From Planctomycetota bacterium (GTDB lineage: Bacteria > Planctomycetota > Planctomycetia > Pirellulales > UBA1268), in assembly GCA_003669585.1 (NCBI GenBank), contig QWOQ01000016.1, positions 1 to 64,000 on the forward strand: a stretch of 64,000 nt of DNA. The letters are read 5' to 3'. The position numbers and the translations under genes are program-made. Below are positions 35,964-44,962 of the stretch, piece by piece (positions within the stretch are counted from its first letter, which is position 1; each line of letters opens with the position of its first letter). Under the pieces are notes generated by a model. The model was not told the DNA's origin, did not search any database, and worked only from the letters and a program-made list of their open reading frames with translations.

Positions 35964-36257
35964 GAAGTATCGGTCAACGAAGAGGGCTCACATGTCAAAA
36001 ACATCAAAGTTGATACGGAAATTATCAACTGTTTCGGAACGTGGCATTGGAGAAAGTTGAAGAAAAATGAGCATTTTCGCAAGATACGAGTCTGAGTTGT
36101 CGGATGCAAACAGCCGTCCAAGGTTTTTTAAATCGCATCGCTTCGCATCGTAAACACGCCCTGGGTCCTACACTTTTTTGGTTCGAAAGAAAGTAAACGA
36201 ATTTCTAAACCTGCTCCCGTGTCACAAAACTAGATAAATATCGAGGAACGAATAAAA

Positions 36258-38327
36258 ATGGATCGCATTCTTAGAACCAACCACGCCAACCATCTTGTGT
36301 GTGAAAAAACAAAGTCGGTCTCTTGGAACTCATGTGGCCTTCAGTTCGTGTCGAGCCTGTACCAGCAAACGCTCTTTGCTCGGCGAGAGGCTATCGTCTG
36401 GAGGCTTTCAGTGTTGCTTGCGGCGTTTTTTGTATGCGGGAATCAACGATGTTCTCACGCAATACAAACGGATGCTCCTGCTTCGCAGTCCAGGCCCTTT
36501 GACGACAATGACGCGACTGCTGATTTGAAAGAAGAACGCAATAAAAAATCAAAAGCAGATTCGGCAAAACCATCTTCTATCAAAGCCGAAAAGGAACCCA
36601 AGATTGCGCATATTCGACTTGACGGATCATTTTCAGAAGGCACGGGGCAGGGGGGACTACTCGCTGTATCCTCTCCTTCACTCCAGAAGATCTGCGAGCG
36701 TCTCGATAAAGCAGCGTCGGATGATGGTGTCGGCGGAGTGTTGCTCTTGATCGAATCAATTGATGTTGGTCGGGCTCGCGTGGATGAAATCCGGCGTTCA
36801 ATTGAAAAAATCAAGAAGGCCGGCAAGCCGGTTGTAGCGTATTTGGTGGGCGGAGAATCGATTCAATTCATGCTCGCCGGAGCGTGCGACGCCATCGTTA
36901 TGCCACCAGCAGCCCCACTCGCTGTGACAGGAGTGCGAGCCGAAATGACATTTTATAAAGACCTTCTCGACAAGGTTGGGGTGGATGCAGAAATTCTTCA
37001 GGTGGGCCAGTTTAAAGGGGCCGCCGAGCCGCTCACTCGTTCGTCCATGAGTCCCCAACTGCGAGCCCAGTACGAATTGTTTGTTGAAGATCTCTTTGAC
37101 CAACTCGTTGACATGGTGGCGGCCGATCGAAATCTTGATCGACAACGAGTGATTGACTTGATTGACGTCGGCGTGCTTACTCCCGACGCCGCAGTCGAAG
37201 CAAAGCTCATTGACATGGTGGGATACGAAGACGAGGCCATAAGCAATCTTGCAAGCCGTATGAAGAACAAGAATCCAAAAGTGATCGAAAATTATTTTGA
37301 GCAAAAAATAGATGCTCATTTTTCAGGCCTTGGTGGGCTTGTAAAGCTGGTGGAACTTTTTTCTGGAGAGCCGGAAAAAAAATCAAGGTCTCGAAATAAA
37401 TCGATTGCAATTGTACATCTCGTGGGAGAAATTACGGACGGCTCTTCAGAGGGTTCGTTCCTCAGCGGCGGCGGCCCGAGTACTCGTGGATTGATTGAGG
37501 CGCTTCGCGAAGCCTCGAAAGACGAAAAAATTGTTGCCATCGTCATGCGGATCGACTCACCCGGAGGTTCCGCACTTGCAAGTGATCTGATTTGGAGAGA
37601 AATCAAGCGAATTGAAAAACCGGTTGTTGCAAGCCTGTCTGATACGGCTGCCAGCGGTGGTTATTACGTTGCTGTGGCGACGGATCTGATTCTCGCAGCC
37701 CCGGGAACGCTCACCGGATCGATCGGTGTCGTTGGTGGAAAAATTGCGTTGGGCGGTGCGATGGAACGTGTTGGGGTGAAGACTGACGTTGTAAGCCGAG
37801 GGAAAAACTCTGGTTGGCTTTCAACACAAACGCCTTTTAATGCATCGGAACGAAAAGTATTTATGGCAACCATGGAAGATGTCTACAGACTCTTTACAAC
37901 AAAGGTAGCCGAAGGAAGAAAAATGGATCTTGAAAGAGTGAAGAGTCTTGCCGAAGGGCGTGTTTTTACAGGGCGTATGGCGCAGAAGATTGGGTTGGTG
38001 GATCGGCTCGGAACTCTTGAAGATGCAATTGTAGAGGCAAAACTCCTCGCTGGCTTAAAGGCAGATGAATCTGTAGAGAGAGTCATTCTTCCCGAACCGC
38101 GAAACCTTTTTGATGATCTTTTTGGTTCTTCAGAAAAGCATGGTGATTCGATAGCCGGCTTATCGCGAGGGTCTCTCGATAGAAATTCGCTTGCGATGAT
38201 CCGGGCCTGTGCGCAGGGGATGAGTCTTCCTGGGCTTGAACTGATTGTTCATCATGCCCGTGCTCTCCTTGAAATCACTTCAGGCCGTCCGCTTGCCATG
38301 ATGCCGATGCACGTAGAAATTCGCTAA
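36258..38327 (+). CDS. sppA: Signal peptide peptidase SppA, 67K type
   Basis: The 689-residue protein has a membrane segment (about 47-61), a Lys/Ser/Asp-rich linker and two tandem S49 domains (about 113-330 and 380-600). The catalytic pair is K253 in VGQFKGAAEP of the first repeat and S466 in DTAASGGYY of the second, as in the E. coli type. RIDSPGGSALASD and the VFTGRMAQKIGLVD segment are also typical. It degrades remnant signal peptides in the inner membrane. The N-terminal 45 residues before the membrane segment are longer than usual; the ATG at 36258 follows a GAGGAACG site. The gene converges on rpsG. Confidence 0.94.
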   Translation: MDRILRTNHANHLVCEKTKSVSWNSCGLQFVSSLYQQTLFARREAIVWRLSVLLAAFFVCGNQRCSHAIQTDAPASQSRPFDDNDATADLKEERNKKSKADSAKPSSIKAEKEPKIAHIRLDGSFSEGTGQGGLLAVSSPSLQKICERLDKAASDDGVGGVLLLIESIDVGRARVDEIRRSIEKIKKAGKPVVAYLVGGESIQFMLAGACDAIVMPPAAPLAVTGVRAEMTFYKDLLDKVGVDAEILQVGQFKGAAEPLTRSSMSPQLRAQYELFVEDLFDQLVDMVAADRNLDRQRVIDLIDVGVLTPDAAVEAKLIDMVGYEDEAISNLASRMKNKNPKVIENYFEQKIDAHFSGLGGLVKLVELFSGEPEKKSRSRNKSIAIVHLVGEITDGSSEGSFLSGGGPSTRGLIEALREASKDEKIVAIVMRIDSPGGSALASDLIWREIKRIEKPVVASLSDTAASGGYYVAVATDLILAAPGTLTGSIGVVGGKIALGGAMERVGVKTDVVSRGKNSGWLSTQTPFNASERKVFMATMEDVYRLFTTKVAEGRKMDLERVKSLAEGRVFTGRMAQKIGLVDRLGTLEDAIVEAKLLAGLKADESVERVILPEPRNLFDDLFGSSEKHGDSIAGLSRGSLDRNSLAMIRACAQGMSLPGLELIVHHARALLEITSGRPLAMMPMHVEIR

Positions 38328-38440
38328 AATAAAACGAAAGCAAGGCGGAGAAAAATCGCCTGCTGATGGAACCAAAAAGCAGGCAGCGTCGAGGAAGAGA
38401 CAGGGGTACCCGGTCACATCCGGTTACATCATCGCTTGAG

Positions 38441-38911
38441 CTACCAGGCAAAATGAGCAAACGCCTTGTTGGCGTCAGCCATACGGTGGACGTTATCTCG
38501 CTTTGTTACGGCAGCACCTTCTCGCTTGTATGCGGCCACAACTTCTTCAGCAAGTTTTTCGTGGGTTGGGCGTCCTTTCTTTTCGCGGACTGCCTGCAGC
38601 ATCCAGCGAATGCCAAGTGATTGCTGGCGGTTGCGATTGACCTGCATCGGAACCTGATAGGCCGCACCACCAACCCGTTTTGAGCGAACTTCAACGGAGG
38701 GCTTCACGTTTTCGATGGCGCGGTTAAAGACCTCGATCGCCTCGGCCTCAGTGATCTTTTTTGAAACGATGTCCATTGCTTTATAGAACAAAGACTGCGC
38801 GACGCTTTTTTTTCCATCGACCATTAAGCAGTTGATAAATTTGCTTGCAAGAAGAGATCCATAACGAGGATCTGGGATCAATTTCTCTCGACTTGCTGTG
38901 ATCTTGCCCAT
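38441..38911 (-). CDS. rpsG: Ribosomal protein S7
   Basis: The 156-residue product shows the S7 pattern throughout: an [33 protein letters not shown] start, then [24 protein letters not shown] given in pieces and the conserved C-terminal region with [20 protein letters not shown]. It nucleates assembly of the 30S head and contacts the exit-site tRNA. It follows rpsL in the same direction after 125 bp, as in the str operon, but fusA and tuf do not follow; sppA converges instead. Confidence 0.97.
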   Translation of the reverse strand: MGKITASREKLIPDPRYGSLLASKFINCLMVDGKKSVAQSLFYKAMDIVSKKITEAEAIEVFNRAIENVKPSVEVRSKRVGGAAYQVPMQVNRNRQQSLGIRWMLQAVREKKGRPTHEKLAEEVVAAYKREGAAVTKRDNVHRMADANKAFAHFAW

Positions 38912-39036
38912 TGATGAAGTTTTCTTTTTGAGTCAGCGATTCGTGTGAGACGGAAGATACGAAAAACGTGCGAAGGAGTGTGACAAAAAACAGGAGGCTC
39001 AAACCCTATGGATACAAATGGGAAACCAGAATTCGA

Positions 39037-39405
39037 TTAACCCTTCTTGGCACCATACAGGCTACGAGATTGCTTGCGTCCCTGAACACCAAGGGTGTCG
39101 AGAGCACCGCGAATAATGTGATAACGAACACCTGGAAGATCTCGGACTCTCCCGCCGCGAACAAGCACGATGGAATGTTCTTGAAGATTGTGACCTTCAC
39201 CCGGAATGTAAACGGTGACTTCTTTGGAGTTTGAGAGTCGCACTCGCGCGATCTTCCGAAGTGCCGAATTCGGCTTTTTCGGAGTCATCGTTCTCACCTG
39301 CAGACAGACACCGCGTTTTTGTGGGCAACGGTCCAAGACCGGAGATTTTGAAAACTTACGAGGAGGTCTGCGGCGATTTTTGACAAGTTGGCTGATCGTA
39401 GGCAT
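39037..39405 (-). CDS. rpsL: Ribosomal protein S12
   Basis: The 122-residue protein begins [15 protein letters not shown] and contains [18 protein letters not shown], the loop where streptomycin-resistance changes occur (lysine present, wild-type form), and [16 protein letters not shown]. It controls decoding fidelity in the 30S A site. It is the first gene of the rpsL-rpsG pair. The gap upstream (39406-39630) has no gene but contains a 7-bp inverted repeat, GGAGAAC/GTTCTCC at 39438-39457, in the likely leader. Confidence 0.97.
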   Translation of the reverse strand: MPTISQLVKNRRRPPRKFSKSPVLDRCPQKRGVCLQVRTMTPKKPNSALRKIARVRLSNSKEVTVYIPGEGHNLQEHSIVLVRGGRVRDLPGVRYHIIRGALDTLGVQGRKQSRSLYGAKKG

Positions 39406-39630
39406 TTAAAACATCGCAAAAGGTGCCATCTTTAGCCGGAGAACAAACTGGTTCTCCTCGTAGGGGCGTTTCTGGCAAGCCGCCGAGTGTAGCCACGCGA
39501 ACTGTTCTGCAAAAGACGTCTACTGCGTTGGCCGGGAAAAAGAGGAGCTCAAGCACTTTTTTCGAAGAATCATGCACCTTAGACGAGGACGAAGTCAGTT
39601 GGGAGACCCTGACCTAATTGTTGTCGGAAT

Positions 39631-40476
39631 TCAGGAGTCGCACGCACAGAAAATCTCCCCCCGTCCGCCTGCAAGAACATCGCCATGCCAATGCATCCAC
39701 GGTCCACACCAAAATGGTTCATTGCCAAGAGCATGCTTTGAGTCATCTTCGCCAATGCATCGAATAATGTGGCTTCGAATGAGTCCGAGTGTTTGGGGGC
39801 ACCACTGTGTTCCCCGTCGAAACGTCACCGGAATATTCTGATCTGCCATGGACTTCAGTGCGATCAAAGAGCCACGTCGCATACCAATAAGCGGATGGGC
39901 CCCAATGTCAGCGGCCACTACGATTGTGCCTGCGTGGAGTTCCAAGCCCAGGCCCTCTCCGGTGTTCTTGCCGATTGCAAGAAGCCCACGTCGCATTCTT
40001 GCGCCAGCGAGATGCCCAACATTTCCCAGAACGATCACCACTCCTCCAACCATACCGGTGCGACGTCCTGCCAGCGCTGCGGCGACGTTATTGCCAGCAT
40101 TTCCCCTGACGAAAACAACGCCTCCAGTCAATTGTGCTGCAAGAAAATCACCAGCGTTTTCTCGAATTTCCAATCGGCCCCCGCCCATGCCTTGTGCAGC
40201 ATGACGACCGACTGATCCATCGACCACGATTGTGCCGGTCATCATGCCGGCCGCAATTCCATGGACGTGGGAAAAATCGCCTTCGAGTCGAACTGAATCG
40301 CGATTTCCATCCTGTGTGATCGTAAACAGATCGCCCCACTCGATGTCTTGGCCGTCCACACGGGCGTGGCGATGAAGCAAATCAAAAATCGCTACGTCGC
40401 ACAATTGTTCGGGGCAAAAGTGTTCCAGTTCCACCGACATTCTGGAATGGCTGGTAGGTCGAAAAACCAACGGCAT
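39631..40476 (-). CDS. fhcC: Formylmethanofuran dehydrogenase subunit C (FhcC/FmdC)
   Basis: The ATG at 40476 is preferred over an upstream TTG. The 281-residue protein is a right-handed beta-helix made of Gly-rich turns typical of the subunit C family: GDFSHVHGIAAGMMTGTIVV, VGRHAAQGMGGGRLEI, NAGDFLAAQLTGG, GNAGNNVAAALAGRRTGM and IGAHPLIGMRRGSLI. In methylotrophs and planctomycetes this subunit is part of the formyltransferase/hydrolase complex (FhcABCD) of the tetrahydromethanopterin C1 pathway. The other subunits are not next to it here, so the gene is scattered, as reported for planctomycetes. The gap 40477-40963 contains nothing recognisable. Confidence 0.85.
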   Translation of the reverse strand: MPLVFRPTSHSRMSVELEHFCPEQLCDVAIFDLLHRHARVDGQDIEWGDLFTITQDGNRDSVRLEGDFSHVHGIAAGMMTGTIVVDGSVGRHAAQGMGGGRLEIRENAGDFLAAQLTGGVVFVRGNAGNNVAAALAGRRTGMVGGVVIVLGNVGHLAGARMRRGLLAIGKNTGEGLGLELHAGTIVVAADIGAHPLIGMRRGSLIALKSMADQNIPVTFRRGTQWCPQTLGLIRSHIIRCIGEDDSKHALGNEPFWCGPWMHWHGDVLAGGRGEIFCACDS

Positions 40477-40963
40477 AAGTCTCTCGTTCTGACAAATTGG
40501 TGAGCCCAAAAACAGACGTTGGATCGATCAGTGAGTCAAAGAAAGAGTGCTCTCTATCAATGGGCAAGCAGTGGCGACACGAAAGGGGCATTCAAGGAAT
40601 GGACCAACTGGTCAAACATGAATACTTAATAGAGACAGAGGCTTCCTAATCATGTCGCATGAATTGGCAATCGCAACCCTTAAGCCTGAACCATCAAAAA
40701 ACAGACAAAAGAAGAGCGGTTCATACGAAAACAAAACAAATTTGAGAAGATAGAACAAAAAAACACTTTTTAAGCGGTGCAACGATGAAGCGGACGAGGA
40801 TTCTTTAATTTGCTATGAAAAAGTGTGGTTCGGTGATTGAATTACGAAATTGACCCGGCTAACCTAATTCAACAACACGCCTCGGGCTTCTTGAACTGCT
40901 TGGTCGGCGCATCGAATTTGAGCGGCACCGAACAAATCATTCCTCCAGAGAGAAAAAGCAAGC

Positions 40964-41524
40964 ATGCGTTTCACGCTTATCGATCGAGTGATCAGTATCG
41001 AACCGGGACAACAGATTACTGCCGTCAAGACGGTGTCGCTGTCTGAGGAATATCTTCAAGACCACTTTCCTCGATTCCCTGTTCTTCCGGGCGTGCTCAT
41101 GCTTGAGGCAATGACCCAAGCAGCGGCATGGATGATTCGAATTGGTGAAGATTTTGCGCACAGTATGGTGGTACTGCGAGTTGCAAAAAACGTGAAATAC
41201 GGCGATTTCGTAGAGCCCGGAAACATGCTCACCATCCAAGCTCAGGTGATTGATCAGAATGAGACAACGACCAAAGTGAAAGCGAGTGGAATGATCGATA
41301 ATCGCACCAGCTTGACGGCTCGGCTGGTGCTTGAACGATATAACCTTGCTGATCGACAGTCCTACGGCGAGGCAATCGATGCCACTGTTCGAATGGAGAT
41401 GAGGCGAATGTGGGCTCTGATCAATCCGCCCACCAGGCGAGGCAACCGGTTGAAGAAAGATGAGTATCAGGGAGTATTTGTGCCTCCTGACAAAGAAGTA
41501 ATTCCCTCATGTTCAAACGCCTGA
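40964..41524 (+). CDS. FabZ-like 3-hydroxyacyl-ACP dehydratase
   Basis: The 186-residue protein has a hot-dog fold signature with the active-site motif DHFPRFPVLPGVLMLEAMTQ, including the catalytic His and Glu of FabZ. The C-terminal extension of about 40 residues is longer than in housekeeping FabZ (about 150). With the ACP, the second dehydratase and the ketosynthase downstream it forms a small fatty-acid or polyketide-like gene set. It probably dehydrates hydroxyacyl groups on the neighbouring ACP. Confidence 0.85.
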   Translation: MRFTLIDRVISIEPGQQITAVKTVSLSEEYLQDHFPRFPVLPGVLMLEAMTQAAAWMIRIGEDFAHSMVVLRVAKNVKYGDFVEPGNMLTIQAQVIDQNETTTKVKASGMIDNRTSLTARLVLERYNLADRQSYGEAIDATVRMEMRRMWALINPPTRRGNRLKKDEYQGVFVPPDKEVIPSCSNA

Positions 41525-41797
41525 GGCTGAACAGGAGGCATAATGCCGCGTTTATGTGTCAACGGTTGCCATCAGAAAATTGAATCACAATTCCATCGGT
41601 TCCTATTTAAAACGGTTTTTGAAGTATTTTGACCGAGTTTTAAAAATTTTCCCGCAGAAATTTGTGAATATGGGTCGACAGGGAAATTGATTTTTGGGTA
41701 GAGTCGTCCCGTCAGAGTGTCTTGCTTGAGCCTCTGCTTGGGTCCGGTTCGTCCGGATCGAAGAGAAACCGGTTTTTTCCCACGTAGTTGAGGTGCC

Positions 41798-42190
41798 GTG
41801 TCGATGCCGTCTCGAGATGAAATTTTTGAAAAAGTGAAGAAAGCTCTTGTCGATGCTCTTGGGGTGGACGAAGAGGACATTCTGCCGTCGGCCACAATGG
41901 TCGGTGATCTCGGCGCGGAATCGATCGACTTCCTAGACATCGTCTTTCGGCTCGAAAAATCGTTTGGCATCAAAATACCTCGTGGCGATCTTTTTCCCGA
42001 AGATGTGCTCAGCAGTTCTGAGTTCGTTGCCGGAGGCAAAGTCAATGCGGCGGGAATTGCTGCCTTGAAAACGCGTATGCCGTTTGCAGATTTGAGCCGA
42101 TTTGAGGCTAATCCGAACGTGCAAAATTTTGCCAACACGCTGACTGTTGAGGACATGGTTCGTTATGTCCAGTCGAAATTGTCGGCTTAA
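41798..42190 (+). CDS. Atypical acyl carrier protein
   Basis: The start is either the GTG at 41798 or the ATG at 41804; a GAGG site lies at 41790-41793. The 130-residue product has the carrier fold with GAESIDFLDIVFRLEKSFGIKIP, in which S42 is the likely phosphopantetheine site (ESI instead of the common DSL). After helix III there is an insertion of about 35 residues before the final helix (TVEDMVRYVQSKL), which makes it longer than AcpP (about 78). The 273-bp gap upstream holds no other gene. It is the carrier of the local fatty-acid-like cluster. Confidence 0.88.
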   Translation: MSMPSRDEIFEKVKKALVDALGVDEEDILPSATMVGDLGAESIDFLDIVFRLEKSFGIKIPRGDLFPEDVLSSSEFVAGGKVNAAGIAALKTRMPFADLSRFEANPNVQNFANTLTVEDMVRYVQSKLSA

Positions 42191-42234
42191 TCTTTCGTGT
42201 AGTTTCGTGAGGACGGCTGAGGCCGCTGTCGACA

Positions 42235-42735
42235 ATGCGATGGTTCTGGGTGGATCGATTCAATGAGTTCGTGCGTGGTCAACACGCCACGGCCATCAAA
42301 AACATATCTCTTTCTGAGGAGCATCTGCACGACCATTTCCCGGGCGCTGCAGTCATGCCAAACTCACTCGTTGTCGAAGGAATGGCGCAGACGGCCGGAT
42401 TGTTGGCTGCCGATGCAATCAGTTTTGAAAGACGTGTGGTTCTCGCGAAAGTGGCATCGGCTGTTTTTCACTTCGATGCAGTTCCGGGGGATTCACTGGT
42501 CTACAAAGCAACCATTCTGGATTTGAAGCCATCAGGATCCCTCACCCATGTGACCAGTATGGTGGGAGACAAACTTCAGGGTGAGGCAGAACTATTTTTT
42601 GCACATCTGGAGCCTGGAGAAGGTGTTCCGCGGCTTTTTGAGCCGGCCGAATTGCTCCGGTGGTTGGATCATCTACACATTTACGACGTGGGCCGCGATG
42701 TGGATGGAAAGCCTCTCGATCGTCCTGATTGGTAG
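42235..42735 (+). CDS. Second FabZ/FabA-like hot-dog dehydratase
   Basis: This 166-residue protein lies 44 bp after the ACP gene. It has DHFPGAAVMPNSLVVEGMAQ, which keeps the catalytic His and Glu positions but has PN where FabZ has PG. It is a paralogue of the dehydratase at 40964, since both start with a (V/I)DR...HATAIKN or ITAVKT strand and a SLSEE(H/Y)L turn. It could act in a different chain step or form a heterodimer with the first. It belongs to the same operon. Confidence 0.82.
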   Translation: MRWFWVDRFNEFVRGQHATAIKNISLSEEHLHDHFPGAAVMPNSLVVEGMAQTAGLLAADAISFERRVVLAKVASAVFHFDAVPGDSLVYKATILDLKPSGSLTHVTSMVGDKLQGEAELFFAHLEPGEGVPRLFEPAELLRWLDHLHIYDVGRDVDGKPLDRPDW

Positions 42736-42803
42736 GGCTGTAAACGCAAGACAGCCTTTGTAGAAACAAGAGACCGCATACGAGTGAGGTTGAGGGAGTT
42801 TGA

Positions 42804-44096
42804 ATGGTCGCCGAACGTCGTCGTGTTGTAATCACAGGAATTGGGTGCATCACTCCGCTCGGAGTGAGTGTGGAAGAGCTCTGGAAGAATCTGATGCGCG
42901 GAGCCTCGGGGGTCGGCCAGACCACCGTTTTCGATGCGTCCCGTTTTCCAACAAAGATTTCGGCTGAAGTTCGAAATTGGAACATTACCGACGAAGGTGA
43001 AGACGAGAGCATGTGGCACTATTGTGGTCGCCATACAAAATTTGCTGCTGGTGCGGCACTGCACGCCATGCGAGATGCCGGCCTGACGCAGGGGTTGAGT
43101 GATCCAACGCGTTTGGGCGTTTATCTTGGAAGCGGAGAAGGTCAGCAGGATTTTGAAGCGTTCACCAGCATGATGGTGGCTGCCATCAAGGGGGATACGC
43201 TCGATGTTGCGATCTTTACAAAAATGGGTCTTGAAATGCTTCACCCACTTTCTGAAGTGGAGCAGGAGCCCAACATGCCAGTCGGTCATCTTGCCGGCAT
43301 GTTTAATGCACAGGGGCCCAACCTCAACTGTCTGACCGCCTGCGCAGCCTCAAGCCAAGCAATTGGCGAAGCTGCTGAATTAGTGCGACGCGGTGACGCC
43401 GATGTGATGCTCTCTGGTGGAACGCATAGCATGATTCACCCGTTTGGAGTGACAGGGTTCAATCTTTTAACCGCCTTGTCCACTCGAAATGATGAGCCGA
43501 TCCGGGCAAGTCGTCCGTTCGATCGTGATCGGGATGGATTTGTGCTCGGAGAGGGAGCCGCCATGGTCGTGCTCGAAGAACTGGAGCATGCCAAGGCTCG
43601 CGGCGCAAAAATCCATGGTGAATTACTCGGATACGGTTCGACCGCCGACGCCTATCGAATTACAGATACTCACCCCGAAGGCCGGGGTGCGACCTCCTGT
43701 ATTCGTCTTGCGTTGCAGGATGCTCGGATGGATTCCAGTGAAATCGATTACATCAATGCCCACGGCACGAGCACAAGCGTCAATGATCGTGTTGAAACGC
43801 TTGCCATTAAGAATGTGTTTGGGCCTCGCGCGTATAAAATTCCAGTTTCAAGTACAAAAAGCATGATGGGCCACTTAATTGCTGCAGCCGGAGCGACTGA
43901 ATTGATTGTCTGTCTGTTGGCGATTCGCGACGGTATGTTGCCACCAACAATCAATTACGAAGAACCCGATCCCGATTGTGATCTCGATTACATTCCAAAC
44001 GTTGCGCGAGAAGCCAAGTGCGAAAATGCTCTCTCCAACAGCTTTGGTTTTGGTGGTCAAAATATCTCTTTGATTGTGGGTCGCTATCGAAATTGA
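42804..44096 (+). CDS. Beta-ketoacyl-ACP synthase II (FabF-like)
   Basis: The 430-residue protein has the thiolase-fold Cys-His-His triad: C180 in LTACAASSQ, H320 in NAHGTST and H357 in STKSMMGH, with K352. GEGAAMVVLE and NSFGFGGQN are further KAS II marks. It elongates acyl chains by condensing malonyl-ACP. An insertion around residues 118-160 (MVAAIKGDTLDVAIFTKMG) is unusual for housekeeping FabF. It is the last enzyme of the dehydratase-ACP-dehydratase-KAS set. Confidence 0.92.
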   Translation: MVAERRRVVITGIGCITPLGVSVEELWKNLMRGASGVGQTTVFDASRFPTKISAEVRNWNITDEGEDESMWHYCGRHTKFAAGAALHAMRDAGLTQGLSDPTRLGVYLGSGEGQQDFEAFTSMMVAAIKGDTLDVAIFTKMGLEMLHPLSEVEQEPNMPVGHLAGMFNAQGPNLNCLTACAASSQAIGEAAELVRRGDADVMLSGGTHSMIHPFGVTGFNLLTALSTRNDEPIRASRPFDRDRDGFVLGEGAAMVVLEELEHAKARGAKIHGELLGYGSTADAYRITDTHPEGRGATSCIRLALQDARMDSSEIDYINAHGTSTSVNDRVETLAIKNVFGPRAYKIPVSSTKSMMGHLIAAAGATELIVCLLAIRDGMLPPTINYEEPDPDCDLDYIPNVAREAKCENALSNSFGFGGQNISLIVGRYRN

Positions 44097-44350
44097 CAGC
44101 GAACTGTTTTCCGGATGTTGTTTTGGAGAATCCTCGAACTGGTGTGCACCAAGGTTTTTTGACTCGCAAAAACCCTGTCCTTCGCAAACCCCCTAAGATC
44201 ATCCGAGAGTTGAAGAATTTAGGGACTGAAGCGACAAACTTCTTTCAATCGCTGTGACCCTCACGACCGATAAATCTTCCGGTCGCGGTCACGAGTCAAT
44301 CAGGCGCTTTGTCAGATTTTCTCTCGACTGCCACACGGGACAAAAGAAAG

Positions 44351-44758
44351 ATGAAACGTATTCTCAGTTGCTTTGTCGTTTGTACGCTCGCTGGTCTGTC
44401 GAGTGGTTGCTCGATTGTGGATCGGCTTTTTCTCATGAATTGCGATGGGCCATACGCTCATAAAGCCGAGTGCGAAAACTGCCAGGACACTGGCTGTCGA
44501 GAGTGTGAACAACCGTGTCGCGATGGTGCATGTCAGGACGATGCCTGTCAGGATGGTGCATGCCAAAAGCCACAAGGAAGATTTGGAGGTCTTGCCAGAC
44601 ATCATCTGACTCGGGATGAACAGTGTGCACTCGAACAGAGCGGAGATCCCGGAGTCGGTCCTGCCGGTCCCCCCACAGGTGCCGTGGCGTATCCGTACTA
44701 CTCCACCAGAGGACCGCGTGACTTTCTCGCAAAGAATCCACCGTCGATTGGACCCTAG
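44351..44758 (+). CDS. Small Cys-rich lipoprotein with DGACQ repeats
   Basis: The 135-residue product starts at the ATG at 44351. Its signal peptide ends in the lipobox LSSGC (Cys at residue 20). The mature part has a cluster of Cys (CENCQDTGCRECEQPC) and then tandem five-residue repeats (DGACQ DDACQ DGACQ), followed by a Pro/Gly-rich tail ending YYSTRGPRDFL. The repeated Cys pattern suggests metal binding or disulfides. No homologous family is recognised. It lies 254 bp after the ketosynthase gene and before a strong hairpin. Confidence 0.75.
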   Translation: MKRILSCFVVCTLAGLSSGCSIVDRLFLMNCDGPYAHKAECENCQDTGCRECEQPCRDGACQDDACQDGACQKPQGRFGGLARHHLTRDEQCALEQSGDPGVGPAGPPTGAVAYPYYSTRGPRDFLAKNPPSIGP

Positions 44759-44820
44759 ACCACAGGCGTGGTCTTCAAGAGTCGCCCGTTCAATGGTTGT
44801 CCCAATCAAAAGAAGAACAC

Positions 44821-44851
44821 TGCCAGCCTGATCCCTCTGATCAGGCTGGCA
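44821..44851. terminator. 13-bp-arm hairpin after the lipoprotein gene
   Basis: A perfect inverted repeat with 13-base arms (44821-44833 and 44839-44851) and a 5-base loop follows the lipoprotein stop by 62 bp. The flank on the left reads as a pyrimidine-rich run on the minus strand. It is probably a terminator, but without a U-run on the plus strand. Confidence 0.7.
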
Positions 44852-44962
44852 ATGTTGATGATTCAAACGGGCCAAGTGATCGATCATTTGCGATGATTGC
44901 TCAAGCCGTTACGCTTTCCCCTGAGCACAACAAAGGGGTCGGCTGAAAAGTCGAAAAAAAAG

